Shown one piece after another: positions 34,936-46,596 of a stretch of DNA of 64,000 nt; positions within the stretch are counted from its first letter, which is position 1; the number at the start of each line of letters is the position of its first letter. The stretch is taken from assembly GCF_034702125.1 (NCBI RefSeq), contig NC_085869.1, forward strand, positions 11,172,650 through 11,236,649. Reading direction: 5' to 3'. The stretch comes from Engraulis encrasicolus (taxonomy: Eukaryota > Chordata > Actinopteri > Clupeiformes > Engraulidae). The position numbers and the translations under genes were made by a program. A model generated the notes under the pieces. The model saw nothing but the letters and a program-made list of their open reading frames with translations, was not told where the DNA came from and did no database searches.

Positions 34936-35045
34936 CGGAACACTGAGGAACGTTAATAATATCAGCCAAGAGGTTGACCTTGAAAATCCATTTGGGTCAA
35001 AGCTATGAGAAAAGACGTAGACTAGGCTACATGTGAAGAACACAG
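34936..35045 (-). other. Candidate noncoding first exon of gene 1
   Basis: On the minus strand a strong donor TCCG|GTAAGG ends at 34936, about 130 nt downstream of an ISRE and an ETS-like AGGAAG. A transcript starting near 35040 and splicing to the acceptor at 27457 would place the ATG exon correctly. The link over 7.5 kb of repeats is inference. Confidence 0.4.
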
Positions 35046-35068
35046 GCACAGCTTCCTGTGACTGAACC

Positions 35069-35080
35069 GAAACCGAAACT
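35069..35080 (+). promoter_or_regulatory. ISRE (interferon-stimulated response element)
   Basis: GAAACCGAAACT is a full match to the GAAANNGAAACT ISRE consensus bound by ISGF3/IRF proteins; a further GAAC lies directly upstream. An ETS-type AGGAAG (minus strand, about 35053-35058) is adjacent. There is no obvious TATA box, which is common for immune receptors. Confidence 0.65.
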
Positions 35081-35869
35081 AAACTTGATCTTCTGCACTG
35101 CCCCTTTTTGTTGATCCCCTCTCTCTCTCGTCCTCCCTCCTCACTCGAGTTCACTTCGTGCGCCATCTGGCGGCTGTGCTGAGTAATTTAAAGACAAAGA
35201 CTGGATTACTGTGCGGGCCTACAGTGTCCAGGCGCAGGGGACCTTGAAGCCCAAGCCACCTCGGTACCAAACACCCCCACGTCATTATTGGTCTATGCGT
35301 TCTCATTTCTACTTTGTTTTGGGAACAAACAGGTGGGGTTGTCTTTTCCAAGGCCCAGGAATGACTAGGGCCCAGAACTGGGTCCATGAAGTTGTGATTA
35401 TTGTTCCATTTCATTTCAAAATAATTTGGTAGGGAGGGAGGAATGTGCTATATTTGCACTCTTTAAATTACATTTAGCAGACACTTTTGAGCAATGCGAC
35501 TTCCAAAAAGAAAATTCAAGGAAGAACAGAGTGTGCGGTCAGTGCAGAGTACAGTTCATTTTATTTTACATGTAGCCTATTCCTTCAGCAAGAAAGCTTG
35601 TGGGAAACATGGGAAAGCTTGTAAAAGATACATTTCAAAGATGATGGGGACAAATGGAAATAATTTTGTTAGTGTTTACAGTTGCTCATAACTGTTATAA
35701 AAACAAATAATAAGATAAGAATAAATACGCTTTTTTAACATAATCTGCTTTATGCACATAGCACATTCTGCAGACAAATGTTTCAGAAGATTTGATGGTT
35801 TCTTCTGTGAGTTCACCAATGCCCAGATTATTCAGTAATGCTGAAAAGAACTTTCAAAAGGATTTTTTT

Positions 35870-35930
35870 TTGTCCAGTGGGGCAAAGGGAGTGCTCTAGC
35901 TCCCTTTTCCCTACTGGACAAAAATGCCTA
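35870..35930. repeat. Short perfect-looking hairpin
   Basis: TTTTTGTCCAGTGGGGCAAA GGGAG faces CTCCC TTTTCCCTACTGGACAAAAA around an 8-nt loop. It is probably a tiny MITE or a remnant of one. Confidence 0.6.
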
Positions 35931-36099
35931 GCACCAACTAAAGTCAATCTGCGCATGCCTATCCCAGAGCATCTGGATTTGAGTATCGAAGGGGCAACTC
36001 TACTCCCCTTCGCTACAAATGGTGGCAGAAGTGGAACAACCATGCACAGAGATCATCGGAGGCAGCACACTGCTGTGTTAGCCATATGAGGGACCCCAG

Positions 36100-37000
36100 G
36101 ATGGATTACCCATATCCACATGTGAGGGACCCCAGCATGGACTGTGGAGCATCCTAGAATGGGGGAATTATGCTGGGTAGGAGGGACACCAAGAGGGTGT
36201 GAAGCATACGGGTCTGCTTTCTGAAGGGAAAGGCAGTGTTATAGAGTGGCCATCACTAGGTTGTGGGTGTGCTCTGACTGTCACACTAATGAGCGGTCAG
36301 AGCCCCAGTTTAGTACCCCAGAAGGTCCAGCGTTTGAGTCCCGGTGCAACTTTGTGCAGCAAACATCTTAGACATGCCATATCTAGATTATTTCGAGTTT
36401 ACGTTGGAGTTGTGCGGTAAAGTGCTGGAAAATTGTAACATTTGGCTTGTTAAGGACCTTTCTGGGGGTGGGCATCCTCAAGTGTGCCTGGCATTAACAT
36501 CATTCGCAAGCGCTACCAGGAGTTGTTTGGGCAGTGCGGGGCTAACTTGTTTAATTCGCCATCTCTTTCAGATGCCCCAGATTCAATATTTCAAGCGTTC
36601 CAACAAGGCAAGGTAAGTTTTCTATAGCACATTTCATACGCAGGTGCAGCTCAATGTTCTTCACAAAAAACAATTGCAAAAAGAAAGGAAACAAGAAAGA
36701 AAGAAAGAAATTAGAGGCAAAAAAAATAAACATAAGAGAAAACATACAACAGTGTCACCGGGCCATGTTCCAGCCAACCCCTGAGGAGGGCAACACTGTG
36801 AGTGTCCAATGGATTGAGACCATGCCGTGTCCCAGGAAGTACAGTGAAAATGGTGACGGCCACCTTTCCTGAACAATATTCTGGCCACACTGTTTGAGTA
36901 AATGGGTTATTGTTATCACCAGCTCTGGTGCAGGTATTCAGTGGCTAATAATGTGTATCTCCATTCATGTGAATTTGGCCATAGGAGACTCAGCTCTCCA
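36100..37000. other. Repeat-rich stretch without a supported gene
   Basis: A degraded SINE-like segment near 36230-36360 (GGTCCAGCGTTTGAGTCCCG as a B-box-like motif) and a direct repeat of TGAGGGACCCCAG. No exon supported. Confidence 0.45.
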
Positions 37001-37003
37001 TAC

Positions 37004-37355
37004 TAGGGGTGGCCGATGTGATAACGATTTTTTTTTGTCATCACCCTTGGCCTATACCTGATTTCCGATATTTGGGGCCGATATGGGTTTAAAAAAAGGT
37101 TAAAAAATGACAAATATTCCAGGTCTCAAGTTAAAAATAAACATTCCTTAAACATTATCTAGACCTAATTGAGGTAGAACTTGTAACATTTAATTAAAGT
37201 AACATTTAAATAAAGTGTCTTGGTGCTTTTAAAAAACCCAGAATGACATAAAATAATAAATATTGCGTATCGGCCAAAACCTCGCGTGTATCGGCCAATA
37301 CCGATGCAAATATCGGCCAGATATCGAACCGATATATATATCGGTTTATCCTTAC
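37004..37355. mobile_element. hAT-like MITE remnant with CGATA-rich ends
   Basis: Starts TAGGGGTGGCCGATGTGATA and ends in ATCGGCC/CCGATA repeats. The composition matches the intact element at 58105-58458. The right terminus is degraded and no TSD is visible. Confidence 0.5.
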
Positions 37356-37685
37356 TCCGTACGCAATTGTGGTGTGTGGACATGGCCTCAATTGTAAGCC
37401 TACCAAATAAAATTGAAACGGAAATTGGTCAATTGCAGCCTCCCCTGTTGGGCCTTCGTCAGCAGGAATGACTATAGATGAAAACTACATCTAAAACAAA
37501 ATCTACAGTTTCGACCTGTCTGCACTGTGGAATACGGTTTATCCGTACCCTACACAATCTGTTGAGGACTCTGCTGGCTTCTCGGAAATGAGATTGGGCT
37601 GCATGCTTAGCCCAGGTGGACTTCCTGTAATTCCTTCTTCGACTTCCTGTTGTCCCAGACCCTGTAGAGAAACGTGTGTGAGACT

Positions 37686-38200
37686 GTTGCTGTGTTCCAT
37701 TACCCGTACTTACCGCCCTTTCCGCATTGTGTTTGGGTACGCAGGGTGTTCCATTTCTAATCGCGACGGTAAAGTGTACTGTAAATTACCCGGATAACGC
37801 CCCCAAAACGGCCATTTTTCGAAGTGTGGTGTTACTGTACACTTTTCGCACTCAACGGCCGCCATGTTTGTGACGTAGTTGAGTGCCAGATCTGTCAAAC
37901 GGTTGAATCTCCGTGATAACAGCATAGTTTTGATTCCAAAGACAATCGCCATGTGTATTAGAGGCAGGGGTAACTTTAAAAAGTGTTAGCATAAGGAACA
38001 GTGCCTTCCGTGTTGAATTGCATATTGGCGGTTGGTAAACTCGGATGTCACGCGACCAACCGTCATTTCCGTTAAGTGTATCAGGCAGAACGGGAATCGG
38101 AATGTACTCGCCTCGTGAATTACGGAGGGTGGAAAGGGTACTTCACTGCACTCAAACAAGGTACACAGTACAGAGGGTGAATAATGGAACACAGCAAGGG
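37686..38200. mobile_element. MITE with TTGCTGTGTTCCATTA termini
   Basis: The left end TTGCTGTGTTCCATTACCCG is inverted at the right end as TAATGGAACACAGCAA. A GTACACAGTAC-like segment and a central palindromic tendency are present. TSD unclear; superfamily not assigned. Confidence 0.55.
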
Positions 38201-38289
38201 TACAAGAGGATAGAACAGGATGAGCGGCATTCAAACCCGCACAGGTTACCCAGACTGAGGGATAATCGATATGTAGACATGCTGACATA

Positions 38290-38440
38290 ATTTTCTAGGT
38301 TGTCTTTTTTTTCTTTTCTTCAAAAAATAAGAAAAAGGAGGAAACTGTGGCACTCTGGTTTTGTTGGGTTTTTTACTTTCCTTACTTACTTTTCAAAAGA
38401 CTGCCCGAAGCGTTTCGACCATGCACGTCTTTGTACAGCA
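38290..38440 (-). repeat. Penelope-like terminal fragment, degenerate
   Basis: The minus strand shows GGTCGAAACGCTTC downstream of CTGTACAAAGACG, in the same relative order as the hammerhead-like motifs elsewhere in this window. The core is mutated. Confidence 0.3.
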
Positions 38441-39660
38441 GCATAAATGTAGCATTAATTTTAATGGTTACATCAAAACGTAATCCAGATCACCAAAGAG
38501 GAGGTTTATGTAAATAATATGCGTTTATAAAGCACAAATAATAAGACACAATACTGGTGTGGATAACAGATGAATTTAATGTGGAGTTTAAAATAGTAAG
38601 CAACAATATTTACAACAGTACAGCAATTACTACTACAAACAAATGTAATTATTGAATATACAATAAAGTAATATAAGCCCTATAGTATAGTATACTGTAT
38701 ATAGTAGGCCTATATACATAGTAAAGCAATCGTGATAATCCCAAAAGGCAAAAGAGTGAATAAATAAATAAATAATGGCCTAAATGATAGCTTTTTGAAA
38801 AGAAAAATAATTTTGGTGTCTTCAGCAAGCATAAAATGCCGTTGATTTCTGTGGCTCAAGTATAGCACCAGAACCTGTATAATAGTTTATGACAGGCTTA
38901 CTTATGAGGAGCCAGATGCATCACTTGAAGGGAAATGCAGGCGCTAGGTAGCAAGACCACACCCTCCTAGTCGATGATAATCAGGATAGGCGCTAGGAAC
39001 TGCAAATCTGACTTTGCTTTTGGACCTGAAGAGCCTGTGCGGTGAGCACAGGCTAAATAAAAAGACACAATCCATCTATTTTGTAACTTTACCACTCCCA
39101 CTGAAGTCCAGTGTAAACGTTATTGCTTTACACTTGTGTTATTATAAGCACAATACCAACTGCTACCCCGGTTTGAAGCCGAGCAGGGAAACTCATCCCC
39201 CCCTTCTCTTCAACAGTACTTTTATTGCCTTCCATCAAATCTGTTCTAGTTTACAGCATTATGCTTTGACTATCACTGTTCTTCCCATCGTTAAAAGCAT
39301 GTTAACCCTTTGCGTGGAACTTCTGTTACTACCTTGTTGTCACCAAAATAGTCACCGAAAATGAGTCTTCATCTGTAATTTAAGGCCCCCAGTAACGTCA
39401 TAGCAATGTTGTAGTTTAGTCAATCCAGCAAAAAGTGAACTGGCCCACCTACAGGCACCCATCTGCGCAAAGAGGTACAGCTCTGAACACTGCCTTTGTC
39501 TTGCATGGCAACATAGTTCATGCTGTCTCTTTTAAGGACTTATGTCATGGGAACACAATCATTATTTCTCCAGTTTCCAATGACTTACTGTTACAACATA
39601 ACGCAGTCAAAGTTTTCTCTTTTTTTCAAAGACTTACAGCATGGTAACAATATTGTTCCT
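38440..39660. other. AT-rich stretch with no recognised gene
   Basis: No exon with domain similarity. The plus-strand frame at 39014-39364 has no recognisable features. Confidence 0.5.
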
Positions 39661-39667
39661 GTTTCCG

Positions 39668-39845
39668 GCCCTGCCGTGACCAACTGGTAGGGCACTCTTC
39701 TGCCATGCGTCCGACCTGGGTTCGGTTCCCGGCCCGGGTCATTTGCCGACCCCTCCCCATATCTCTCCCCATTCGCATCCTGTTTACTTCTCAAACTGGC
39801 CTGTCATCAATAAAGTGGTAAAAGACCACAAAAAACATCTTTAAA
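39668..39845 (+). repeat. tRNA-derived SINE
   Basis: CCGTGACCAACTGGTAGGGC (A-box side) and CTGGGTTCGGTTCCCGGCCC (B box GGTTCGNNTCC with one shift) precede a body ending CAATAAAGTGGTAAAAGACC. It resembles a tRNA gene head but lacks a complete cloverleaf. Confidence 0.75.
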
Positions 39846-40506
39846 AATCTGTACCTGTTTCCAAGAAGGAAATAACACAATCAATGATGTTCGCCTTTAC
39901 AAGGTCCTCTAGCATGTCTTAGCATGACTAAGCTTATACACAATCAATGACAATCTTGTTCATCTTCACAGGAGCTTACAGCATGGTAACACAGTCAGTG
40001 TTGTTGCTGGTTCCATGATGTGCCTGTTTTGTAACGTTGTTCCTCTTTCCATGGTTTCTCCATGGTTCTTCTCGCCCTAGACTGTAACACTGTCAGTGTT
40101 GTTATTGTTTCCGTAGTCCTCCTGGATTGTACGACAGTTGATATTGTTCTCGAGTCCTTGTCTCTTCTGTTCCAGAGTGATGACGGGTCTTTCTGGTTTC
40201 CTGCTTTTCATATGACGCTAATGCACAAGAAAAGTGTGAATGCCTCAGTCAATCTATTTTTTGTTAAAGGTAACTAAAATATTAAGTTATTACTGAACAT
40301 GATTTACACAATCCCTGTCAAGTCACCCTGAAGAAGATACAAAGACAGTAAAAATAATAACTAAGTAATAATTATTAAAATAATAACTGAGTGATAATGA
40401 TTGTAATGGTATAGTAACTTTATTTATCCCTGTGGGGAAATTAATATACCTTGTCAATCAAAATAGGCCTATGAAATGTAACAGCCTATAGGCTATAGGC
40501 TATATT

Positions 40507-41875
40507 TCAAACACAATGAAATGTAAACACAAAGACCATTGACCATACCTTCCAGCATGTGTAAACAAGAAGAAATGCGGTCAGCAGTCCCAGTGTGCCA
40601 AATGACACTCCAACCATAACGTGTGACCTGGGCCCGGCTTCTATAATAGAAATGAAAGGAAGAAATAAGCTGAAGGCCGTTCCATCACACACACATGCAC
40701 ACACACACAGATGAAGTAAAACGTTTATACAATCATACCACCAATGTTTAAGAACTTCTACATTTGACCACTGTAACAGATAGACAGGGGGAAAGCCGGA
40801 CTTCACTCACCGTGCACTACAATCTGGTAACTGATTTTGTCCATGTCATTTATCTCCACCTCATACAAGCCACTGCAGTTTTTCTGCAGATCTGATATGG
40901 TTAATGACAACGTGATTACATCCAGTGCCAGGTTTGGATAATGATAACTCGGTAGCTCTCCTTGTTTCCAAAGTACGATGACTGTTTTGTTATGAGTCCA
41001 CTGCACAGAGGACGCATCCGGGTACGGGGCTCCTGTCTGTAGAGTGACAGACTGTCCTCCCAGCACAGTCAGAAGACCTGTAGAATTGGAATAACAGTCA
41101 GAAAGTAGAATGGCCAACACATACAAGTCAGTCACTTTGGCAGTCATGGGTGAGTGGTTAGGGCGTTAGACTTGCATCCCAGAGGTTGCCGGTTCGACTC
41201 CCGACCCGCCAGGTTGGTGGGGGGAGTAATCAACCAGTGCTCTCCCCCATCCTCCTTCATGACTGAGGTACCCTGAGCATGGTACCGTCCCACCGCACTG
41301 CTCCCCATGGGGTGCCACTGAGGGCTGCCCCCTTGCACGGGTGAGGCATAAAATGCAATTTCGTTGTGTGCAGTGTGCAGTGTTCACTTGTGTGCTGTGG
41401 AGTGCTGTGTCACAATGACAATGGGAGTTGGAGTTTCCCAATGGCTTTCACTTTCACCCTCAGCCTCCTATGGTATAGGCTACATTCACAATTCACGCAA
41501 GAATGCATTAATGCTATAACTAGGCTACCTATGATAGTGTCATGTTTGTCTGAGACAAAACGAGGGGCAGGGTATGGTAGGGTAGGACATGGCAAATCTC
41601 AAACAAGATGAATAGAAGACATGGCCAAAGGATAGACCGTGTGCACCCTCGTGTGGTATTTCTGCTAATTACAGCCTAATCGCAGTAGGCCTATCCGTCA
41701 GTACATCTCCCCAGGTCATTTCTTCAGGTCTCCACATCATGTGAAAAGATTCTCAACGACAATATAGAATAATACAAAAATGTTGGGAAAAAAATAATAC
41801 AAAAATGTTACCCTCAGATGCCACGGTAGCCATCAGGAAAAAAAGAATCCCAGCTCCACATGTTAGGAAGTCCAT
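40507..41875 (-). CDS. Single-V-domain SLAM/CD2-like membrane protein (gene 2)
   Basis: Minus-strand exons: signal peptide 41812-41875 (MDFLTCGAGILFFLMATVAS), V 40811-41077, transmembrane and end 40507-40640. Introns are GT-AG and phase 1. The V domain has no canonical cysteine pair; it reads SVQWTHNKTVIVLWKQGE, then LSLTISDLQKNCSGLYEVEI, which fits a diverged SLAM-type V. NKT and NCS are possible N-glycosylation sites. The TM is VMVGVSFGTLGLLTAFLLVY. The frame reads on after CWK to TGA at 40507, giving a 16-residue tail of about 150 residues in all; alternatively AAG|GTATGG at 40549 is a donor to an exon I could not find. TTTATT at 40419-40424 (AATAAA on the coding strand) supports the first choice. 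There is no C2 exon: the V-TM intron is only 170 bp. Confidence 0.75.
41148..41445 (+). repeat. tRNA-derived SINE in the gene 2 leader intron
   Basis: GGGTGAGTGGTTAGGGCGTTA (A-box-like) and GGTTCGACTCCCGACCCGCC (B box) form a tRNA-like head, followed by a body with CCTTGCACGGGTGAGG and a TGTCACAATGACAATGGGAG tail. It lies between the signal-peptide and V exons of gene 2. A functional tRNA is unlikely because the acceptor ends do not pair. Confidence 0.8.
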
Positions 41876-41894
41876 CGCTGGAAATGTGCCGGCA
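41876..41894 (-). other. 5' untranslated part of the gene 2 signal-peptide exon
   Basis: An acceptor TTTTTATTGCAG ends just above 41894, 19 nt before the ATG. Confidence 0.65.
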
Positions 41895-42161
41895 CTGCAA
41901 TAAAAAGTAGAGACGCCGTGAGATAAGAGGTGAATCAGTATAATAGAGACAGGCAAAAAATATGGCATAGGCCTATCCTAGAGTAGAGTAGAATATCATG
42001 TATTGATCCCAGGGGAAAGGTGTCAAGTAGCATACATACATAGATACAAAAAGACATTACCCTCGAGAGATTACACACATCCTTACAAATAAATTAGCAG
42101 TATATAGCTCACTCTTACATACATTTAGCCAATCTCTCTCTCACTCTCTGTCTCTCTCCCT

Positions 42162-42178
42162 CACATACACACACACAC

Positions 42179-42238
<60 letters not shown>
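42162..42238. repeat. (CA)n microsatellite
   Basis: CA tract with a few CG interruptions, then GAGAGAGAC, in the gene 2 first intron. Confidence 0.95.
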
Positions 42239-42240
<2 letters not shown>

Positions 42241-42802
42241 AGAGAGACAGAGAGAGAGAGACTTACAGCCTAAGCCTATATAGCCTACTGTACATTATAG
42301 TCCTATCACAATGGAAAGTGCAGTTACTGCCGAGATCTCGCAGTCTCACTCTCTTCCAACTTCCGTGCGATTATGGTCTGCCATTTCCAAACTATTCAGT
42401 ACAATATACTCATGTAGGCCTATTTATTTTAGGCTACGAGCCTACTGTAGATCTACAACCATATCCAAATGTAAGGTTCCTTTTCAAATTATTTGAACCA
42501 TGGACAGAGATGTAGCCTATGTTTATGACATGAACGCTGCGAAAACCACAGGGTAGCGGTAGCCACTGTAAATCAAATGGGAAAGGACCAAAGGAGATGG
42601 CAAGGCTGCACCACGGAAAACGGAAACGAATAAATGAGACTGTAATAGCCTAACGTTGTAGAAAAAGTAGCCAATGCCCTTCATATATTGGCAGCTTTTA
42701 CACAGATGTGTGTGGATGTCAATAATCAGAGTCAGAGATTATTGACGAATAAAACATCACCACCATAATAGATATTCAACCATATACTGTATAGTAACTT
42801 AC

Positions 42803-42860
42803 ATTCCAAACTTGGGATTTCGAGTCGCTCTCGGGAGTCGGGACACCGCTCTCGCATGCT
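42803..42860 (-). other. Candidate noncoding first exon of gene 2
   Basis: On the minus strand TTTGGAAT|GTAAGT is a consensus donor at 42803. About 30 bp upstream of the likely start lies TTTAATAAAA (plus TTTTATTAAA at 42881-42890), a TATA-like box, and GCGGAAGC is an ETS-type site between them. Splicing to the acceptor at 41895 would give a normal leader. Confidence 0.5.
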
Positions 42861-43297
42861 GCTTCCGCAGTTGCGTCACATTTTATTAAAGGGATATCAA
42901 CCTGTGTTGTGTTGTGTAGCTGCCAAAACGTGTAGGCCTAGATGTAGGTGAGATTATGTATGCATTTTTTAAATTCAAATCTTAAAAAAAAAAACTTGTC
43001 AGTTTAAAATTTAAAATGTATTCCATTGGTGCACTGTGCGTGTGTGTGTGCGCGCGCCTGTGTGTCTATGCGTGCACATACTCAGCTTGAGAGCAGATGA
43101 GCAAAGAGAGAGAGAGGGGGGTGGGGGTGATGTGTATGCCAGCTGTGTTTTATGAGAAAGAGGTAGAACAAGAGCGGTCTCTCAATAACTGTGGGTGTGA
43201 TGAGAGAGAGATGCCGGAAGAGCGAGTGTGGGGTTATCTGTAGCCCTTGAGTGTGAGATTGTAGGTTGAGAAAGTTTCAGAAAGATGGCTCTCTCTC

Positions 43298-43300
<3 letters not shown>

Positions 43301-43377
<77 letters not shown>

Positions 43378-43411
43378 TGTGCGTGTGCGTGCGTGTGTGT
43401 GTGCACTTGTG
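43301..43411. repeat. (GT)n microsatellite with GC variants
   Basis: A pure GT run passes into GCGT units near 43358. Confidence 0.95.
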
Positions 43412-43599
43412 TGTTTGAGTGTTAGTGTGTGTCACTGAGTGAAAGCCCACCAGGGAAACTCCCATTGTCATTGTCACTCCACTCCACACAGCAGTACACT
43501 AAACACAAAGAAATTGCATTTATGCCTCATCTATGTCTAACCGAGGTCATTCTGCGCATCCTGCAGCCATCTAAACCTGTCTCGCATCCGGGTCTATGG

Positions 43600-44112
43600 C
43601 ACCAGTGTCACTGAGGTCTCTAACTCGCAACCTCCCAGATGGAATGCCCTCCCCATCGAGATTCGATCAGCCAGCTCCGTCGACTCCTTCAAGAAGCAGC
43701 TGAAGACCCACCTTTTCACCCTTGCCAACTCCTAGCTGCCAAGGTGTCCCAGCGTCCCAGCTGCCGCAGCGTCCTTACTGTTCACAACCAGCCCTGGCAG
43801 GGGGCTGCCCAGGTGGCCGCTGGTCTCTGCCTGAGGTTTTTTCTCAGACCTCATTGAGCCCTGATGCCAGCAGGGGCCACATATGAGTGCCCAAATTCAG
43901 TGTGACTATCTATGACTTATACTGGTCCCAGCCACTATGGACCTTACACCTCTAAGAATCCTGGCCCCAACCTACGTGGACCTTATGACTCTACGATCTC
44001 TATCTATCTCTTCTTCCTCTGCCTTCCTGCTGTTTCTGCCTCTCCTATCTACCTCTCATTTTAAATCCATCGTTAACAATGATATTTTTTCAATCATTGC
44101 TGCTCAGCCCTA
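43600..44112 (+). pseudogene. L2/CR1-type LINE 3' end (plus strand)
   Basis: The frame at 43639-43734 reads WNALPIEIRSASSVDSFKK and ends LANS-stop, matching the C-terminus of the LINE at 48530-50065. The 3' UTR (CCTGGCAGGGGGCTGCCC and on) matches the complement of 48550-49040. Truncated at its 5' end. Confidence 0.8.
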
Positions 44113-44132
44113 CTGTATCTGTGTGATGCTTC

Positions 44133-44331
<199 letters not shown>

Positions 44332-45504
44332 CTTCTGCTAAGAAAACACCACTGCACCTTGTTTAGACACTTAAAATGCCTTGATTTACAAAATGCAAGT
44401 TGTTGTACTGATAATGAGTGACATGATTATAATTCACTCATAATTTTACGCGCTATCCTGTGGTGTCACCAGACAGTCCATACATCCACACCAGGCAGCA
44501 AGTGAACCCAAGTCCTTACCTGAGTCCTTGTTTACTGAAGGCAGCAGCACTCTGATGCTCAATCACAGAACAGCCTCTTATATCCCTTGGTTCTGGAAAT
44601 CCCCAGCCCTTGCACAATGTACTTTCCCTATGATGTCATTCCTTTAGCTTCACTGCCATATTTGTACATCCTTCCTGTTTTATGCCTTAATGAGATCACT
44701 CTATTTCCTCCAATGACCATATTTGTTCTTCCTTCCTCTTTTCTAAGCCACAATGATATCATGTTGTAATGACGTTCATAGGTGTTCATATGTGTGGGCG
44801 CGTGTGTGTGGTTAGTTACCTGCGAATTGTACATTACTTGTATGCTTACTGTTGCACTTTTGTTTCACTTTTGTATTACCTTCTCACAATGTGATAATGT
44901 GGAAAGAGGCAAATAAAACCCTTCACAATATACTGTAAACAGAAAATAAAACAGTTTATACATCATCAAAAGCAACCTACATGATAGAATACAACAAGTA
45001 GCCTAATTGTAGTGGCAATACTGTTAAAATTGGGATTAGATCAGACAAGAATAATTCAGTAATAGAGCATAACTTTGATCTTTCATGGCCCTTTTGTTCA
45101 AGTCACCACAGTTGTGCATATTCATGCTCTATAGAGTTAGAAGTCTTATACCAGCAGATAAAAGAGAAAGTAAGAACAGATATTTGAAAAACAATAGGTG
45201 TGTCCCTACATTATTTTGTTCAATGACTGAAGAAGTTGATTGACGGGTTGAAAGTCTCATTCTTTCCATCATCACTGGTACACCAACATGAAACGCTAGA
45301 GTTCAGTGCCACAAAAACACCAAGAATGCATTGATTTACGCCACTAGAACCAATTTAGAAATGCAGTAAGATTAAACAAGATGCTCATATAGGCCTACTC
45401 ATACATTTACATTCTTGAGAAATAAAAATATTTCACTTTAAAAAGTCCTCCACCGAAAAAGGTAGAAAAGGGGTGAAAAGACTCTATTCTAGTGTTTATA
45501 AATT

Positions 45505-45716
45505 ACATTACATTACATTACAATAAATTACATTTAGCTGACACTTTTATCCAAAGTGACTTTCATTTACTTACATACAGGAGGTTGGTTTCATTCCCTG
45601 AGCAATGTGGGCTAAGTGCCTTCAGCCATGGAAGGAGGGAGAGGTAAGGCTGACATTCAATAGCAACCCTCTAATCTTAAGACCACCTCTCTTACCATTA
45701 GGCCATGGCTGCCTTT
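45505..45716 (-). repeat. Fish tRNA-SINE with the TTTAGCTGACACTTTTATCC body
   Basis: The plus strand begins with an ACATT-repeat tail and CATTTAGCTGACACTTTTAT, a very common teleost repeat motif. The complement of its right end reads GGCAGCCATGGCCTAATGGT, a tRNA-like head. A fragment of the same body is at 35465-35500. Confidence 0.75.
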
Positions 45717-46092
45717 GTGTTTCCCAATGGGGGCTCCACAGCCTTTAAAGCACACCTTCATGTAAGCAAATATGTACAAACAGCATAAATGAAAAAAACT
45801 GTTGTTTATTAATCTTGCTTGATTAATCTTATTGATTATTCCATGCTAATTGAAAAAAACCCTCAATACACTTGCTTCTCAAAATACTCTGAAAATATTA
45901 TTGGGCGTTCCTTATCCGAAAGGATTGAATTATCCTTTTAAGTGACATGGTATCCTTTCCAAGTTACAGGCCTTTATGTGTCGATTTAATTCAGCCATTG
46001 TTTTTCCACAAAGTTCTGAAGGTCATAGGGTAACAGTTGTGCAATACAGAAGGCTTATTGCACATTTTGGTACGCTGGTACTTGTATAGATC

Positions 46093-46215
46093 AGGGGTGA
46101 ATTTCTCGAAACCAAAGTTGCTTACTACATTAGTTGCTTTCAATGCATTTTCCCATTGGCAACTACCGAAGTTGCTAACAGGCTAACAACTTCCCTTTTG
46201 AGAAACTCACCCCAG
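46093..46215. mobile_element. Short MITE with GGGGTGARTTTCTC termini
   Basis: AGGGGTGAATTTCTCGAAA is inverted as TTTTGAGAAACTCACCCC at the other end, with AAGTTGC/GCAACT repeats inside. Confidence 0.6.
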
Positions 46216-46295
46216 GTGTAGTCTGCAGCAAAATGTTCATGTTGACTCTAGGTGTTCCCACATCTCCACAGAAGTCCCTCTAAATGGATGAACAG

Positions 46296-46301
46296 TTTAT
46301 T
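46296..46301 (-). terminator. Candidate polyadenylation signal of gene 3
   Basis: TTTATT on the plus strand is AATAAA on the coding strand, about 300 nt beyond the gene 3 stop codon. No other canonical signal is closer. Confidence 0.45.
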
Positions 46302-46596
46302 GCAGTGTTGAGGCCTTCAGAAGATATCATTGGATAAATGTAGATGCTGTTGTATCCTCCAGAGGTCACCCACCTTCGTTTTTGTTTTGATGACGTTGAG
46401 CCACAAGCTGTTGCACAAACACCATCATGTTGACAAAGCTGCCACATAAGCCCAGTAAACAAACAGACTCATCTCCATTGGTGATGCAGCCAATGATCAT
46501 GGCCAAAGCAAAGTTGCAATTCTGCTAGACGTCTCTGGTTTTCAGTTACACTTCTTCAAAAAGCTTGGAATATGTCCAGGTGCACCTGAGTTCCTT

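Larger units (their letters stand above)
44420..46280. other. Region downstream of gene 3, no recognised gene
   Basis: Apart from the SINE at 45505-45716 and a short inverted-repeat element at 46093-46215, nothing is recognised. Confidence 0.5.

Noticed and set aside
41148..41225. tRNA gene (also 39668-39745)
   Set aside because: A- and B-box-like segments are present but the acceptor stem does not pair and a SINE body follows.
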